A DNA stretch of 64,000 nt, from NCBI RefSeq assembly GCF_030408675.1, contig NZ_CP047200.1, positions 1,240,001 through 1,304,000 on the forward strand. The letters are read 5' to 3'. The notes under the pieces were generated by a model. It was not told the origin of the DNA. It searched no databases and saw only the letters and a program-made list of their open reading frames with translations. Position 1 is the first letter of the stretch. Each line of letters begins with the position of its first letter. Positions 46,191 through 55,761 of the stretch are shown here, piece by piece. This DNA comes from Corynebacterium durum. GTDB taxonomy: Bacteria; Actinomycetota; Actinomycetes; Mycobacteriales; Mycobacteriaceae. The position numbers and the translations under genes were made by a program.

Positions 46191-47915
46191 ATGCTTGCTG
46201 AAATCAGCATTGAAAACCTTGGTGTCATTTCTGCATCCTCCGCCGAACTGAGCAGTGGGTTAACTGTATTAACGGGTGAAACCGGCGCTGGAAAGACCAT
46301 GGTTGTCTCTGGTCTGCGCCTACTGTGTGGGGGGCGTGCCGACGCTTCCCGAGTTCGAACAGGTGCGCAACATGCGGTGGTGGAGGGGCGGTTTCTTCTC
46401 GACGCCCTGCCCGCTGATGCCGCACACACCATTCAGGATCTTGTTGAATCAGCCGGGGGCCGCGCCGATGAAAATGGTGAGTTCATTGCATCCCGACAGG
46501 TGAATTCTACGGGACGCTCCAAAGCTCATCTCGGGGGGCGGTCCGTCCCCGCCGCTACACTGCAGGATTTCACTGCGGAATTACTTACCATCCATGGCCA
46601 AAATGACCAGTTGCGCCTGTTGTCGCCAGAACGGCAGCTTGCCGCCCTGGACCGCTTTGATCCTGATGTTGCCGAACTCGTGGACAGCTATCGCACTGTA
46701 TACGGTGCGTGGCGCACTCTTGCCAAAGACCTGAAAGAGCGCACGATGAAGCGCCGCGAACTTGCTCAAGAGGTGGATCGCCTGCAGTTTGCTATCAATG
46801 AGATTGACGAGGTCGCCCCAGAGCCGGGTGAAGATACAGTGCTGATTCAAGATATTCGGCGGTTGCAGGACATCGATACGCTGCGGGAACAAGCGACGTT
46901 AGCGTTAGTGGCGATTGACGGCGGAGGGGCACTATTTGGGTTTGATCAGGACGATGAGTCCGTGGCATCTGACTTGTTGGGGCGTGCGGAAAACGCCCTG
47001 AACTCCAGTGACGATGAGGAACTGAAAGCACTAGGAAACCGCCTCGGGGATCTCACCGCAACGCTATCCGATATTTCCGCAGAACTGGGTGCATTTTTGT
47101 CTGCACTTCCGGCAGACTCCCAGGCGCTTGAAAATATGTTGCTGCGACAGCAACAGCTTAAGCTTCTTACCAGGAAGTACGCGGCTGATATTGATGGCGT
47201 TTTGGCGTGGCGTGACAAAGCAGAGGCCAAATTATCCAGCATTGATGTCTCGTCCGAGGCGGTGGAAAAACTCAAGAAGGATACGGCGGCTGCCGAGAAA
47301 AAAATGCTGGCTGCGGCCAAGAAACTGACCAAAGCTCGCACTGCTGCCGCTGAAAAACTAGGTGTGCTAGTAACGGAGGAACTTCAGGGGCTGGCCATGG
47401 CGAAATCGCGGTTTGAGGTTGCGGTGCGCAGCATCGCACCTAGTAGTGACGGGGCAGACGAGGTGGAGTTTTTATTGGCACCCAACCGTGAAGCCGAGTC
47501 GCGACCGCTGGCCACGTCTGCGTCGGGTGGCGAATTGTCTCGCGTGATGTTGGCGCTGGAAGTGATCCTCGGCGCGGGTACCAAGGGAACGACCCTGGTG
47601 TTTGATGAAATCGACGCTGGTGTCGGTGGGCGTGCAGCTGTGGAGATTGGCCGCAGGCTGGCACGGCTCGCGGTGCATAACCAGGTGATCGTTGTTACGC
47701 ACTTACCGCAGGTTGCGGCGTATGCAGATACACATCTTCACGTGGCAAAAGATGTTGGTGATTCCTCTGTTACCTCAGGGGTGGATACTCTCACAGGGGA
47801 TCGGCGTGTGGAGGAACTTGCCCGGATGCTTGCCGGCTTGGAGGACACAGAAACGGGCCGCGCCCACGCCCAGGAATTGCTGCTCAAAGCCCAGGACGAA
47901 CGCGCGGCCTTTTAA
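46191..47915 (+). CDS. recN: DNA repair protein RecN
   Basis: RecN is an SMC-like ATPase acting on double-strand breaks. The 574 residues have Walker A (VLTGETGAGKTMVV), long coiled-coil regions (about 160-250 and 300-395), the ABC signature SASGGELSRVMLAL, and Walker B TLVFDEIDAGVGGRAAVEIG. Length and order are normal. It ends 14 bases from the convergent lipoprotein stop. No obvious LexA box was seen just upstream; it is probably co-transcribed with nadK. Confidence 0.96.
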   Translation: MLAEISIENLGVISASSAELSSGLTVLTGETGAGKTMVVSGLRLLCGGRADASRVRTGAQHAVVEGRFLLDALPADAAHTIQDLVESAGGRADENGEFIASRQVNSTGRSKAHLGGRSVPAATLQDFTAELLTIHGQNDQLRLLSPERQLAALDRFDPDVAELVDSYRTVYGAWRTLAKDLKERTMKRRELAQEVDRLQFAINEIDEVAPEPGEDTVLIQDIRRLQDIDTLREQATLALVAIDGGGALFGFDQDDESVASDLLGRAENALNSSDDEELKALGNRLGDLTATLSDISAELGAFLSALPADSQALENMLLRQQQLKLLTRKYAADIDGVLAWRDKAEAKLSSIDVSSEAVEKLKKDTAAAEKKMLAAAKKLTKARTAAAEKLGVLVTEELQGLAMAKSRFEVAVRSIAPSSDGADEVEFLLAPNREAESRPLATSASGGELSRVMLALEVILGAGTKGTTLVFDEIDAGVGGRAAVEIGRRLARLAVHNQVIVVTHLPQVAAYADTHLHVAKDVGDSSVTSGVDTLTGDRRVEELARMLAGLEDTETGRAHAQELLLKAQDERAAF

Positions 47916-47929
47916 GGGAAAACTACTGG

Positions 47930-48931
47930 TCAGCGTCGAGCAGGTGCAGAGGACGTGCTGGGCGCGTTTTGGCCTTCCTTGATGATGACGGCATCTGAGA
48001 GTCGGCTGTTGTCAGAGAAAATGACATCAAGGGCAGGCTGTTTTGCGACATAGCTGTAGGCCAATTCGATCTGAAGAATGGTCGACAGGTCGCTGTTTGG
48101 AGGGATGTTACCCGTGCGGGGAGTTTTAGCGATCGTATTCACGATGTCCTTGGCTGTGATAGAGGACAGGTCGATCACCTGATCAGGAAGGCTTTCACTC
48201 GATGTGCTCACCTTCATTATGATCGCAGCATCGGGCTCTTTGAGGTTTGCCGCTCGAATGAGCGTTGCCTCGCACGTTTCGCCATTAGTGCACTGTTCAG
48301 TTTTGAAACTAACCTGCGCATTTGCAAAGGAAACTTTTTCAGCGTCGGACTGATTGGTTAGACGCATCTTTGTGATCTCATTGCCACCGTACTTTTTGGC
48401 TTCGTCTACGACCGCGCTGATGGCATCAACGGAGTTCCAGTTGTCGAACTCGGGCAAGGGATTGCCTGCGGTATCAAATGTTTTGGTCACGCCAGAGAGA
48501 AAGCCGGTACTGCACTGTACGTGTTGGATTAGTTCGCCAGTTGGAGTGGCTTCAGCAGCTGCGACGCGTTTGGCTTCTTCGCAGTCCGACATCTGGTCGA
48601 GCTTTTTGTTCAGTTGTTCTACATCAAACTTGTCGGGCGATGCTGAGTTGATAAAATTTTCGTGTTCTTCGTCCTCTTTGATGGTGTCGTCACCGTTACC
48701 CAGTCGAGCCGTCGTGTAGGAACCGTCCTTAAGATACGTTACCGACACTCCGGCAGCGTTGACGGTCACGCGGTTAATCGCGGTGATGTTCTGATCTTTA
48801 ACAATTTTATCGAATTGGCCCTTGACAGAATCCGTTCCTCCGTCGATGGCTTGTTTAAGAATGGTGCCACAACCAGAAAGTAGCAGCAATGATATGATCG
48901 CTGGTGCAATCACCTTCGCTATTTTTTGCAT
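47930..48931 (-). CDS. Predicted secreted lipoprotein of unknown function
   Basis: This 333-residue protein starts with a lipoprotein signal: MQKIAKV, a hydrophobic stretch, and lipobox LLSGC (Cys21). The mature part is polar with two likely disulphides (CEEA...CST; CTNGETCEATL) and a C-terminal Ser/Ala-rich tail. No enzyme motif is recognised. A -10-like TATAAA lies near 48963-48968 on the minus strand. It stands alone, convergent with recN and divergent from steA; the neighbours suggest a cell-envelope role but nothing more. Confidence 0.8.
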   Translation of the reverse strand: MQKIAKVIAPAIISLLLLSGCGTILKQAIDGGTDSVKGQFDKIVKDQNITAINRVTVNAAGVSVTYLKDGSYTTARLGNGDDTIKEDEEHENFINSASPDKFDVEQLNKKLDQMSDCEEAKRVAAAEATPTGELIQHVQCSTGFLSGVTKTFDTAGNPLPEFDNWNSVDAISAVVDEAKKYGGNEITKMRLTNQSDAEKVSFANAQVSFKTEQCTNGETCEATLIRAANLKEPDAAIIMKVSTSSESLPDQVIDLSSITAKDIVNTIAKTPRTGNIPPNSDLSTILQIELAYSYVAKQPALDVIFSDNSRLSDAVIIKEGQNAPSTSSAPARR

Positions 48932-49214
48932 AAAAGGAAGTATATTTGCGGAAGGTAATTATTTATAATCCGCTGAAGCTGAATTGTGGAATTCTACCCG
49001 CTTTGGGGTGGCTTCATCTGTGAAGCGGTGAAAAATTAATTTTTGCTCATTTGTTATCTTTGGGTCTTAATTTTTAAGAGAAATATCTCCACTTGTGGTT
49101 GGGTGACATTGAAAGTCAATTTTGGTGCTATGTCAACAATTTTGCCACTGCGAATACCTCATGCTGAGTGGTTTTCAGCGTGTCTCCACCACAGGTTGAG
49201 GGTTTGGTAGCACA

Positions 49215-50408
49215 ATGAGCGCCATGAGTCTGTTCTCCCGAAATGCTGATCTTCCGGGTCTTCAGGGCGTTGTCCGTGACTGTTCCGCGACCGGTAAGGG
49301 CTTTAAGCGGCTTGCCCCTGGTGATATTGCGGTTGTGGATGCGCCTGATATTGATCGTTCACTCGCCCAGCGGTTGATTGATGCCAAGGTGGCGGTGGTA
49401 ATCAACACATCACAGTTCACCACAGGTTCAGTGCCTAACTATGGGCCGCAGATGATGTTGGATGCCGGAATGTTGCTCATTGAGGGTGTGGGCTCGGATG
49501 TGTGGTCGTCCGTTAAAGACGGGAAGAAGGGGCGTGTCACGGATGAGGGCAAACTGTTTTTCGGTGAACGTCTTGTGGCCTCTGGAACGGTGCTTGAGCA
49601 GGAGTGGGCGGAGTCGGCGTTTTCGGATGCGCAGCAGTCGCTCATGGATGACATGGAGGCGTTCTTTGGCAACACGATTCAGTTCATTCACTCCGAGACT
49701 CCGCTGCTGATCGATGGGATTGGCATTCCGTCAACGGGCATTGATTTCAAAGATCGCAAGGTGTTGATTGTTGGCCCAGGTTATGAGCATCGTAAGCAGG
49801 TGAAGGAGCTTCGGAACTTTATCCGGGAGTACGATCCTGTCCTTGTCGGGGTGGATGAGGCTGCAGATACTTTGGTGGATCTAGGGTACAAGCCGGATTT
49901 GATTGTCGGGAACCCAGCAGGAATCGGCGCTGAGGCGCTGCGTAGCGGCGCAAAAGTGGTCTTGCCAGCCGATCCAGATGGTCATGCTATTGGTCTTGAG
50001 CGTATTCAGGATCTCGGCGTCGGCGCGATGACATTTCCAGCGGCAAGTGATTCAGCGACTGATCTAGCGCTGCTGCTGGCTGATTATCATGGTGCATCAA
50101 TGATTGTGAATGCCGGTTCGCCGTTGGATTTGGGCATGATTTTTAATGAGGAACCGGAGGCCACCCCTTCGGCTTTGCTGACGCGGGCGAAAGTGGGTGC
50201 CAAGCTGGTCGATGCTCGGTCTGTGATAGAGCTTTACACTATTCGGTCAGCGGGTAATCTTGCCTGGTTGTGGGTGATTTTTGGGCTGTTGGTAGCGGTT
50301 GGGGTGATTGTCGCCATCGCGGGTACTGCGGGGGACGGCAGTTTTGCCGACAACCTTGTGAACACGTGGAATAACATGACCGGCACGGTTCGGGGCTGGT
50401 TCCGCTAA
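49215..50408 (+). CDS. steA: SteA-like cytokinetic ring protein
   Basis: The 397 residues carry a thiamine-pyrophosphokinase-like domain (GVDEAADTLVDLGYKPDLIVGNPAG) and end in one membrane segment (NLAWLWVIFGLLVAVGVIVA) near the C-terminus, with a short tail. In Corynebacterium glutamicum SteA works with SteB in septal cell-wall hydrolysis upstream of RipA. An alternative start at 49224 would lose three residues. steB follows after 37 bases. The assignment rests on recalled family layout and gene pairing. Confidence 0.85.
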   Translation: MSAMSLFSRNADLPGLQGVVRDCSATGKGFKRLAPGDIAVVDAPDIDRSLAQRLIDAKVAVVINTSQFTTGSVPNYGPQMMLDAGMLLIEGVGSDVWSSVKDGKKGRVTDEGKLFFGERLVASGTVLEQEWAESAFSDAQQSLMDDMEAFFGNTIQFIHSETPLLIDGIGIPSTGIDFKDRKVLIVGPGYEHRKQVKELRNFIREYDPVLVGVDEAADTLVDLGYKPDLIVGNPAGIGAEALRSGAKVVLPADPDGHAIGLERIQDLGVGAMTFPAASDSATDLALLLADYHGASMIVNAGSPLDLGMIFNEEPEATPSALLTRAKVGAKLVDARSVIELYTIRSAGNLAWLWVIFGLLVAVGVIVAIAGTAGDGSFADNLVNTWNNMTGTVRGWFR

Positions 50409-50448
50409 CGTGCGGTAACTGCACAGATACGTATTAAGGGGATGTGTG

Positions 50449-51387
50449 ATGGCTGCAAAAAAACGCCGCTATGGCGCTGTTATTGCTGGTTTGCTTTTTG
50501 GTGTTGCACTAGGGACCGCCTTTGATCACTTTGTGCTCACACCTAATATTCCTGGTGGAAACAACGAGGCAAACAATAAGACGGTTGCCGAACTGTCTAA
50601 CACAAAACGGCAATCAGAGATTAATCAAGCAGAAGCACAGTCGGCGGACGCCTACGTCGCAAGCGTGGCAGAAACTGCAGTGCAGGGGAAACTGGCGGAT
50701 AAAACAGTCGTCGTTATTCGTACTGCCGATGCCGATAAGGGTGACGTGGACAATGTGGAGTGGTTGTTGCAGAAGGCAGGTGCAACGAAGGCGGGGGAGG
50801 TGACGCTCAAGGAGCGTTTTCTCAGCCAGGATGGTGCCGACGCCGTCAAAAGCCTGGTGGTTAATACGCTTCCATCTGGCGCACAGTTGTCGTCAGATCG
50901 GCTGGATTCTGGAACCCACGCTGGTCAGGCGTTTGCGGCTGGTCTGATGGTGCCTCACACTGAAGGGGCGTCGGATGCGGATGAGCAAGAGCGGTCCGCG
51001 TTGCTTGATGCCTTCACAGAAGGTGGCTTCATCGATGCTGACTATGATGCTACTAGGGCTGCCGATGCAGCAGTGATCGTCACTGGTGATTCCGAAGGGA
51101 TTGGCTCGGAATCCTTTGCAGCAACTAACCTTGCGGCGTTTGCGGAAGCCCTCAAAAGTAAAAGCAAAGGGGTTGTTGTTGCTGGGCGCATCCATACCGC
51201 CGCCCCCACCGGTGTGATTGGCCAGTTGCGCAAGTCGGATCGGGGCAAGTCGGTATCCACGATGGATTCGGTGAACCGCGCGTACGGCCGTCTTGGGACA
51301 GTGCTGGCGGTTCAGGAACAGCTTGATGGTGGTAAAGGCGCGTATGGTGCCGCTGCCAGCGCCGACGCTTCGACGCCGGGAGGCTAG
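50449..51387 (+). CDS. steB: SteB-like (MctB/copper transporter family) membrane protein
   Basis: This protein of about 312 residues has one N-terminal membrane segment (YGAVIAGLLFGVALGTAFDH) and a large outside domain with a coiled-coil start (about 40-75). Annotators often call such proteins copper transporter (MctB-like), but pairing with steA points to the SteB role in cell division. A GTG three bases upstream is an alternative start. It lies 37-40 bases after steA. The TonB-like envelope role is not visible from motifs; the function comes from the gene pair. Confidence 0.8.
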   Translation: MAAKKRRYGAVIAGLLFGVALGTAFDHFVLTPNIPGGNNEANNKTVAELSNTKRQSEINQAEAQSADAYVASVAETAVQGKLADKTVVVIRTADADKGDVDNVEWLLQKAGATKAGEVTLKERFLSQDGADAVKSLVVNTLPSGAQLSSDRLDSGTHAGQAFAAGLMVPHTEGASDADEQERSALLDAFTEGGFIDADYDATRAADAAVIVTGDSEGIGSESFAATNLAAFAEALKSKSKGVVVAGRIHTAAPTGVIGQLRKSDRGKSVSTMDSVNRAYGRLGTVLAVQEQLDGGKGAYGAAASADASTPGG

Positions 51388-51396
51388 GCTAGGAGT

Positions 51397-52056
51397 ATGA
51401 CTTCTTCACCTGGACAGCATCACTTTGACATTCTTGATTCCGAGGTGCTTCTCGACGCCCCGATTATTGCGGTTCGCCGCGACACGCTCCGCATGCCTGG
51501 AGGCGGCACCGGAAAACGCGAAATTGTGGAGCATTTCGGTGCCGTCGCAGTTGTCGCGTTTGATGGCGCCAACATTGCTCTTGTGCACCAGTATCGCCAT
51601 AGTGTTCAACGGCGTTTGTGGGAACTGCCGGCTGGTATTTTGGACATTGCCGACGAGGATCCGCTCGTATGCGCTCAGCGGGAACTTACTGAGGAGGCTG
51701 GCCTTGCGGCGAAGCAATGGGGGCTTCTGACCGATCTGGTGTGTTCACCCGGATTCTGCGAGGAAGGTGTGCGCATCTTCCTCGCACAGGAATTGTCGGA
51801 GGTTCCCCAGCCCGATGCCGACGATGAGGAAGCTGATATGCAGCTTACGTGGGTTGCTTTGGAGGAGGCGAAGAACATGGTTCTCCGTGGGGAAATTGCG
51901 AATTCCATTGCCATCGCGGGGATTATGATTGCCGCCGACCTTGTGGCGCGGGGGCAAGGGCCGCGCCCTGTCACTGATCCCTTTGATCTCCGGCCGACTT
52001 CACTGCCTGAGCGTAGGAAGGCTGCGGGACTGGGCGCTGATATGAAACGAGTATGA
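51397..52056 (+). CDS. Nudix hydrolase, ADP-ribose pyrophosphatase type
   Basis: The 219 residues contain the Nudix box [10 protein letters not shown]...REL..EEAGL (about 80-103), with one extra residue between the first Gly and Glu, as I recall for mycobacterial Rv1700. WELPAG before it is typical of ADP-ribose pyrophosphatases, which split ADP-ribose to AMP and ribose 5-phosphate. The reaction is inferred. It lies 9 bases after steB and overlaps xerD by 4 bases (ATGA). Confidence 0.88.
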   Translation: MTSSPGQHHFDILDSEVLLDAPIIAVRRDTLRMPGGGTGKREIVEHFGAVAVVAFDGANIALVHQYRHSVQRRLWELPAGILDIADEDPLVCAQRELTEEAGLAAKQWGLLTDLVCSPGFCEEGVRIFLAQELSEVPQPDADDEEADMQLTWVALEEAKNMVLRGEIANSIAIAGIMIAADLVARGQGPRPVTDPFDLRPTSLPERRKAAGLGADMKRV

Positions 52057-52985
52057 CGTCAGCAGCTGGTGTCGATAGCCTCATCGCCGCGTGGCTTGGG
52101 CACTTGTCGGTGGAAAAAGGCGTGTCGGCCAACACCTTGTCCAACTATCGACGTGATCTGAAGCGTTACCGTGACTGGCTTGTTTCTGCTGGGAAAACTG
52201 ATCTTGCCGACGTGACGACTGCAGATGTGGAGGCGTACGTCGCTGACCTTAGACGTGGTGATCCTAGTGTTGGGCGAGCGCCACTCGCGGCGTCGTCAAG
52301 CGGCCGCGCCTTGGTGGTGGCTCGTGGGCTACATAAGTTTGGCGTGCTTGAGGGGATGTTGAGTGTTGATGTTGCTGCGGATGTGCACCCGCCCGCGACA
52401 GGTAGACGCCTGCCCGATACCTTAAGCATCAGCGATGTGACGGCGCTTATCGACGCCGTGCCCACAGGCGACACCGCCACACCCACCGACCTGCGCGATC
52501 GAGCTCTCATCGAGTTGCTGTATGGTACTGGTGCGCGTATTTCTGAGGTGCTGGGTTTGGCTGTTGATGACTTCACGGACTGTGAGGGGCTGATCATGTT
52601 GCATGGAAAGGGCGACAAGCAACGCATTGTCCCGGTCGGGAGTAAAGCTCTTGAGGTAGTGGAAGCGTATCTTGTGCGTGCTCGTCCTGTCTTGTCCAAG
52701 GGAAAAAGCCACGCATTGCTCTTAAACAAACGCGGTGGTGCGTTGTCTCGGCAGAGTGCGTGGGCAGTGTTGAAAGACACGGCAGCGAGGGCGGGAATCA
52801 CGCACGATATATCACCGCATACCCTTCGTCATTCCTTTGCCACCCACCTGCTTGAGGGTGGTGCAGATGTGAGGGTGGTTCAGGAGCTGTTGGGGCATTC
52901 GTCAGTGACCACCACACAGATTTACACGCACGTGACGGCGGAGAACCTGCGCCAGGTGTGGGCAAGCTCGCACCCGCGTGCGTAA
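52053..52985 (+). CDS. xerD: Tyrosine recombinase XerD
   Basis: XerD with XerC resolves chromosome dimers at dif with FtsK. The 310 residues have a SAM-like N-terminal core-binding domain (about 8-110) and the catalytic domain with [10 protein letters not shown] (Arg), [11 protein letters not shown] (Lys), [15 protein letters not shown] (His-x-x-Arg), [16 protein letters not shown] (His and the Tyr nucleophile). It sits next to parA/scpAB as usual in actinobacteria, and there are no mobile-element signs around it, so a housekeeping role is likely. Confidence 0.93.
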   Translation: MTSAAGVDSLIAAWLGHLSVEKGVSANTLSNYRRDLKRYRDWLVSAGKTDLADVTTADVEAYVADLRRGDPSVGRAPLAASSSGRALVVARGLHKFGVLEGMLSVDVAADVHPPATGRRLPDTLSISDVTALIDAVPTGDTATPTDLRDRALIELLYGTGARISEVLGLAVDDFTDCEGLIMLHGKGDKQRIVPVGSKALEVVEAYLVRARPVLSKGKSHALLLNKRGGALSRQSAWAVLKDTAARAGITHDISPHTLRHSFATHLLEGGADVRVVQELLGHSSVTTTQIYTHVTAENLRQVWASSHPRA

Positions 52986-53148
52986 TTGTGCTACCAGGCA
53001 AGGCTTGAGGCTTGATTGCGGCGGGTAGGGAGTGCCTAATCCAGTTTTGCAATGGTGGCATGTACTCTAGGTAAATCAGGAGCAAGGTTGCCAAAGAGTT
53101 TTTAGATAAAAGTCGTCACATGACATCACGGAAGAAAAGGGTTGGACT

Positions 53149-54036
53149 GTGAATAAAGCTGCTTCAGCGCATGCTGCTGCTTCGGCCGATAAACCGGAAA
53201 TTCAGGTGGGCCTCACTGGTCGTCCTCTGCGTGAACTTCCTGAACCTGCGCCGCTTGACCGGCATGGCCCAGCGACAATCCTGGCGATGTGTAACCAAAA
53301 AGGCGGAGTAGGTAAAACAACCTCAACTATTAACCTTGGTGCGTGCTTAGCGGAGGCGGGGCGTCGAGTGTTGTTAGTGGATCTAGATCCACAGGGTGCG
53401 TTGTCTGCAGGCTTAGGGATTCCGCACGACGACCTTGACTTGACTATCTATAACCTTTTGGTAGATAACCGCACGACTATTTTGAATGCAATTCACCAGA
53501 CTCCAGTACAGGGACTGGATTTGGTACCAGCTAATATCGATCTTTCTGCCGCCGAGATTCAGCTGGTCAATGAGGTGGGGAGGGAACAGACACTTGCCCG
53601 TGCACTGCGCCCAGTAATGAAGGATTATGATTACATCATTTTGGATTGTCAGCCGTCATTGGGTTTGCTGACAGTTAATGCGCTAGCCTGCGCGCAGGGC
53701 GTGGTTATTCCCATGGAGTGCGAGTATTTCTCTTTGCGTGGCCTCGCGTTACTGACTGACACCGTAGAAAAGGTTCGCGATCGCCTGAATTTCAACCTTG
53801 AAGTGGTGGGAATTTTGGTCACTATGTTTGACCGACGCACCTCCCACGCGCGCGAAGTGATGACTCGCGTGGTGGATGTTTTTGGCGAGCGGGTCTTTGA
53901 CACTGTGATCACCCGAACCGTACGTTTCCCTGAAACTACCGTTGCGGGTGAACCGATCATTTCGTGGGCGCCGAGTTCTCAAGGCGCGCAGCAGTACCGG
54001 GATTTGGCCCGCGAAGTGATTGAGAGGACGACATAG
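53149..54036 (+). CDS. parA: ParA-family chromosome partitioning ATPase
   Basis: The 295 residues show the deviant Walker A CNQKGGVGKTTSTINLG (Lys51 onwards), Walker A' region LLVDLDPQGALSAGLGI, and DYIILDCQPSLGLLTVNAL. Start is GTG 53149, with AAGGG 7 bases upstream. It is not next to parB, and in corynebacteria this ParA-like gene (alias PldP in C. glutamicum, as I recall) lies upstream of scpA. It likely acts in segregation or division-site choice rather than classical parABS. A 163-base gap separates it from xerD. Confidence 0.9.
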   Translation: MNKAASAHAAASADKPEIQVGLTGRPLRELPEPAPLDRHGPATILAMCNQKGGVGKTTSTINLGACLAEAGRRVLLVDLDPQGALSAGLGIPHDDLDLTIYNLLVDNRTTILNAIHQTPVQGLDLVPANIDLSAAEIQLVNEVGREQTLARALRPVMKDYDYIILDCQPSLGLLTVNALACAQGVVIPMECEYFSLRGLALLTDTVEKVRDRLNFNLEVVGILVTMFDRRTSHAREVMTRVVDVFGERVFDTVITRTVRFPETTVAGEPIISWAPSSQGAQQYRDLAREVIERTT

Positions 54037-54053
54037 CACCCCACAAAAGGGTT

Positions 54054-54881
54054 GTGGTGGATCTTGATGCCCCCGACACCCAGGATGACGCTAGCGATTC
54101 TGCTGGGTTCACTCTGGCGCTGTCCAACTTTGAGGGACCTTTTGATCTTTTGCTGCAGCTCATCAGTTCAAAGAAACTCGATGTCACTGAGGTAGCATTA
54201 TCCAAAGTTACTGACGAGTTCATTGCCTACACCCGCATGCTGGGGGAGACCGCAGACCTTGACGAAACCACCGAGTTTCTGGTCGTTGCTGCAACACTAC
54301 TGGACTTGAAGGCTGCCAGGCTGCTTCCCAGTGGGGAAGTTGATTCGGAGGAAGACCTTGCGCTTTTAGAGTCCCGAGATTTGCTGTTTGCCAGGCTGCT
54401 GCAGTACAAGGCATACAAACAAGTTGCCGAGCTGTTTGCGGACTGGCAGCGCACTGCACAGAAACGCTATCCTCGTGCGGCCTCGTTGGAGGATCGTTTT
54501 GTCAATCTTCTTCCGCCTGTGACACTGTCCCACAGCCCTGATTCTTTCGCCGAGATGGCGGCGACAGTGTTCCGTCCAAAGCCTCCCGACGTGGTGGGGA
54601 CAGATCATCTCCACCAGGTGGCTGTATCGGTTCCCGAGCAAGCAGGAAAACTGCTTGATGTGCTGCGTATGTCTGGTGAGGGCACATGGCTTACGTTTGC
54701 GATTCTCACCAAAGACTGCCAGGTATCCATGGAGGTGGTGGGCAGGTTTTTGGCCATCTTGGAACTGTACAAAGCTCAGGCTGTCAGCGTGGAACAGGAG
54801 GAATCCTTGGGGGATTTGAAAATTGCGTGGACGGGCTTAAATGTTGATCCCGCTGTGGTCGCGGCCAGCAACTGGGCATAA
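54054..54881 (+). CDS. scpA: Segregation and condensation protein A
   Basis: ScpA is the kleisin that bridges the SMC heads. The 275 residues have the N-terminal helical SMC-neck-binding part (NFEGPFDLLLQLISSKKLDV), an acidic middle, and a C-terminal winged helix (about 195-260). Start GTG 54054 or 54057; AAAGGG upstream favours 54057 (5-base spacing). It is 17 bases after parA and is separated from scpB by sseA. Confidence 0.94.
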   Translation: MVDLDAPDTQDDASDSAGFTLALSNFEGPFDLLLQLISSKKLDVTEVALSKVTDEFIAYTRMLGETADLDETTEFLVVAATLLDLKAARLLPSGEVDSEEDLALLESRDLLFARLLQYKAYKQVAELFADWQRTAQKRYPRAASLEDRFVNLLPPVTLSHSPDSFAEMAATVFRPKPPDVVGTDHLHQVAVSVPEQAGKLLDVLRMSGEGTWLTFAILTKDCQVSMEVVGRFLAILELYKAQAVSVEQEESLGDLKIAWTGLNVDPAVVAASNWA

Positions 54882-54909
54882 CCTATGTTTCAGCTTGTAT
54901 CCTCGTTGT

Positions 54910-55743
54910 ATGGCACAGGAAGCACGTACCCTAGGACGTAGTATTGTTTCTGTTGACTGGCTGCGTCAGCATATCGACGACCCCGATGTGGTTGTGTTGT
55001 GCGCGTCAATGGGCAATCCAATTCGGTCACACCAGGTTGCAATCCCGGGGGCAATTGTTGCCGATCTGGAGAGTGACTTTTCCGATGCCAGCAATTCATT
55101 ACCGCATACTGCACCACAGAACGCGACTGCAGTCTTCGAAAATGTGGGGGTTTCCGATTCTTCGACCGTGGTGGTCTATGACCGTCACGGCATGATGTGT
55201 GCTGCTCGCGTGTGGTGGCTGGCTCGGCTTGCCGGGCTATCCAGCGTCGCCGTCCTGGATGGCGGGTTACCTGCGTGGGTTGCGGCGGGAGGGGAGACGT
55301 CGGCAAGCGTGCAGGCTCAGAGTAGGGGGAGGATCACAGCTTCAGAGAATCGGGACTTACTCACAGACATGCGCGGTGTAGAACGTGCAGCCGCACGGTC
55401 CTATGGTGTGATTGTGGATGCGCGGTCGGCTGGGCGATTTGCGGGCGTTGAGCCTGAACCGCGGGATGGACTTGTTGCCGGCCATATACCGGGAAGTGTG
55501 AACCTTCCGTACACGGATGTTGTGGATGACAACGGTCTGCTCAAAACGCCTGAAGAATTGCAGACGCTTGTGGAAAGCGTGGTGGGATCGGCGCGTGAAC
55601 TAACCATGACCTGCGGTTCGGGCGTGAGTGCATGCCTAATTGCGCTGGCAGCGTGGGAGGCGGGCTACCGCGATGTGGTGGTTTATGACGGTTCATGGTC
55701 CGAGTGGGGGCGCCCGGACCTGGGCAAGCCCTGCGAGACCTAA
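54910..55743 (+). CDS. sseA: Two-domain sulfurtransferase (rhodanese/3-mercaptopyruvate type)
   Basis: The 277 residues start at ATG 54910 (MAQEARTLGRSIVSVDWL); a longer in-frame start at 54841 overlaps scpA. Two rhodanese domains: the N-terminal one (about 10-135) lacks a catalytic Cys at the active loop (VYDRHGMMCAARVWW), and the C-terminal one (about 160-275) has the loop MTCGSGVSACL with the catalytic Cys. CGSGV-type loops favour 3-mercaptopyruvate over thiosulfate. It lies between scpA and scpB, 28 bases after the former, as in C. glutamicum to my memory. Confidence 0.88.
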   Translation: MAQEARTLGRSIVSVDWLRQHIDDPDVVVLCASMGNPIRSHQVAIPGAIVADLESDFSDASNSLPHTAPQNATAVFENVGVSDSSTVVVYDRHGMMCAARVWWLARLAGLSSVAVLDGGLPAWVAAGGETSASVQAQSRGRITASENRDLLTDMRGVERAAARSYGVIVDARSAGRFAGVEPEPRDGLVAGHIPGSVNLPYTDVVDDNGLLKTPEELQTLVESVVGSARELTMTCGSGVSACLIALAAWEAGYRDVVVYDGSWSEWGRPDLGKPCET

Positions 55744-55761
55744 AAAACTACACTATAAGGC

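Noticed and set aside
52053-52985. xerD as an integrase of a mobile element
   Set aside because: Flanking genes are the usual housekeeping order, no att-like repeats or phage genes are near.
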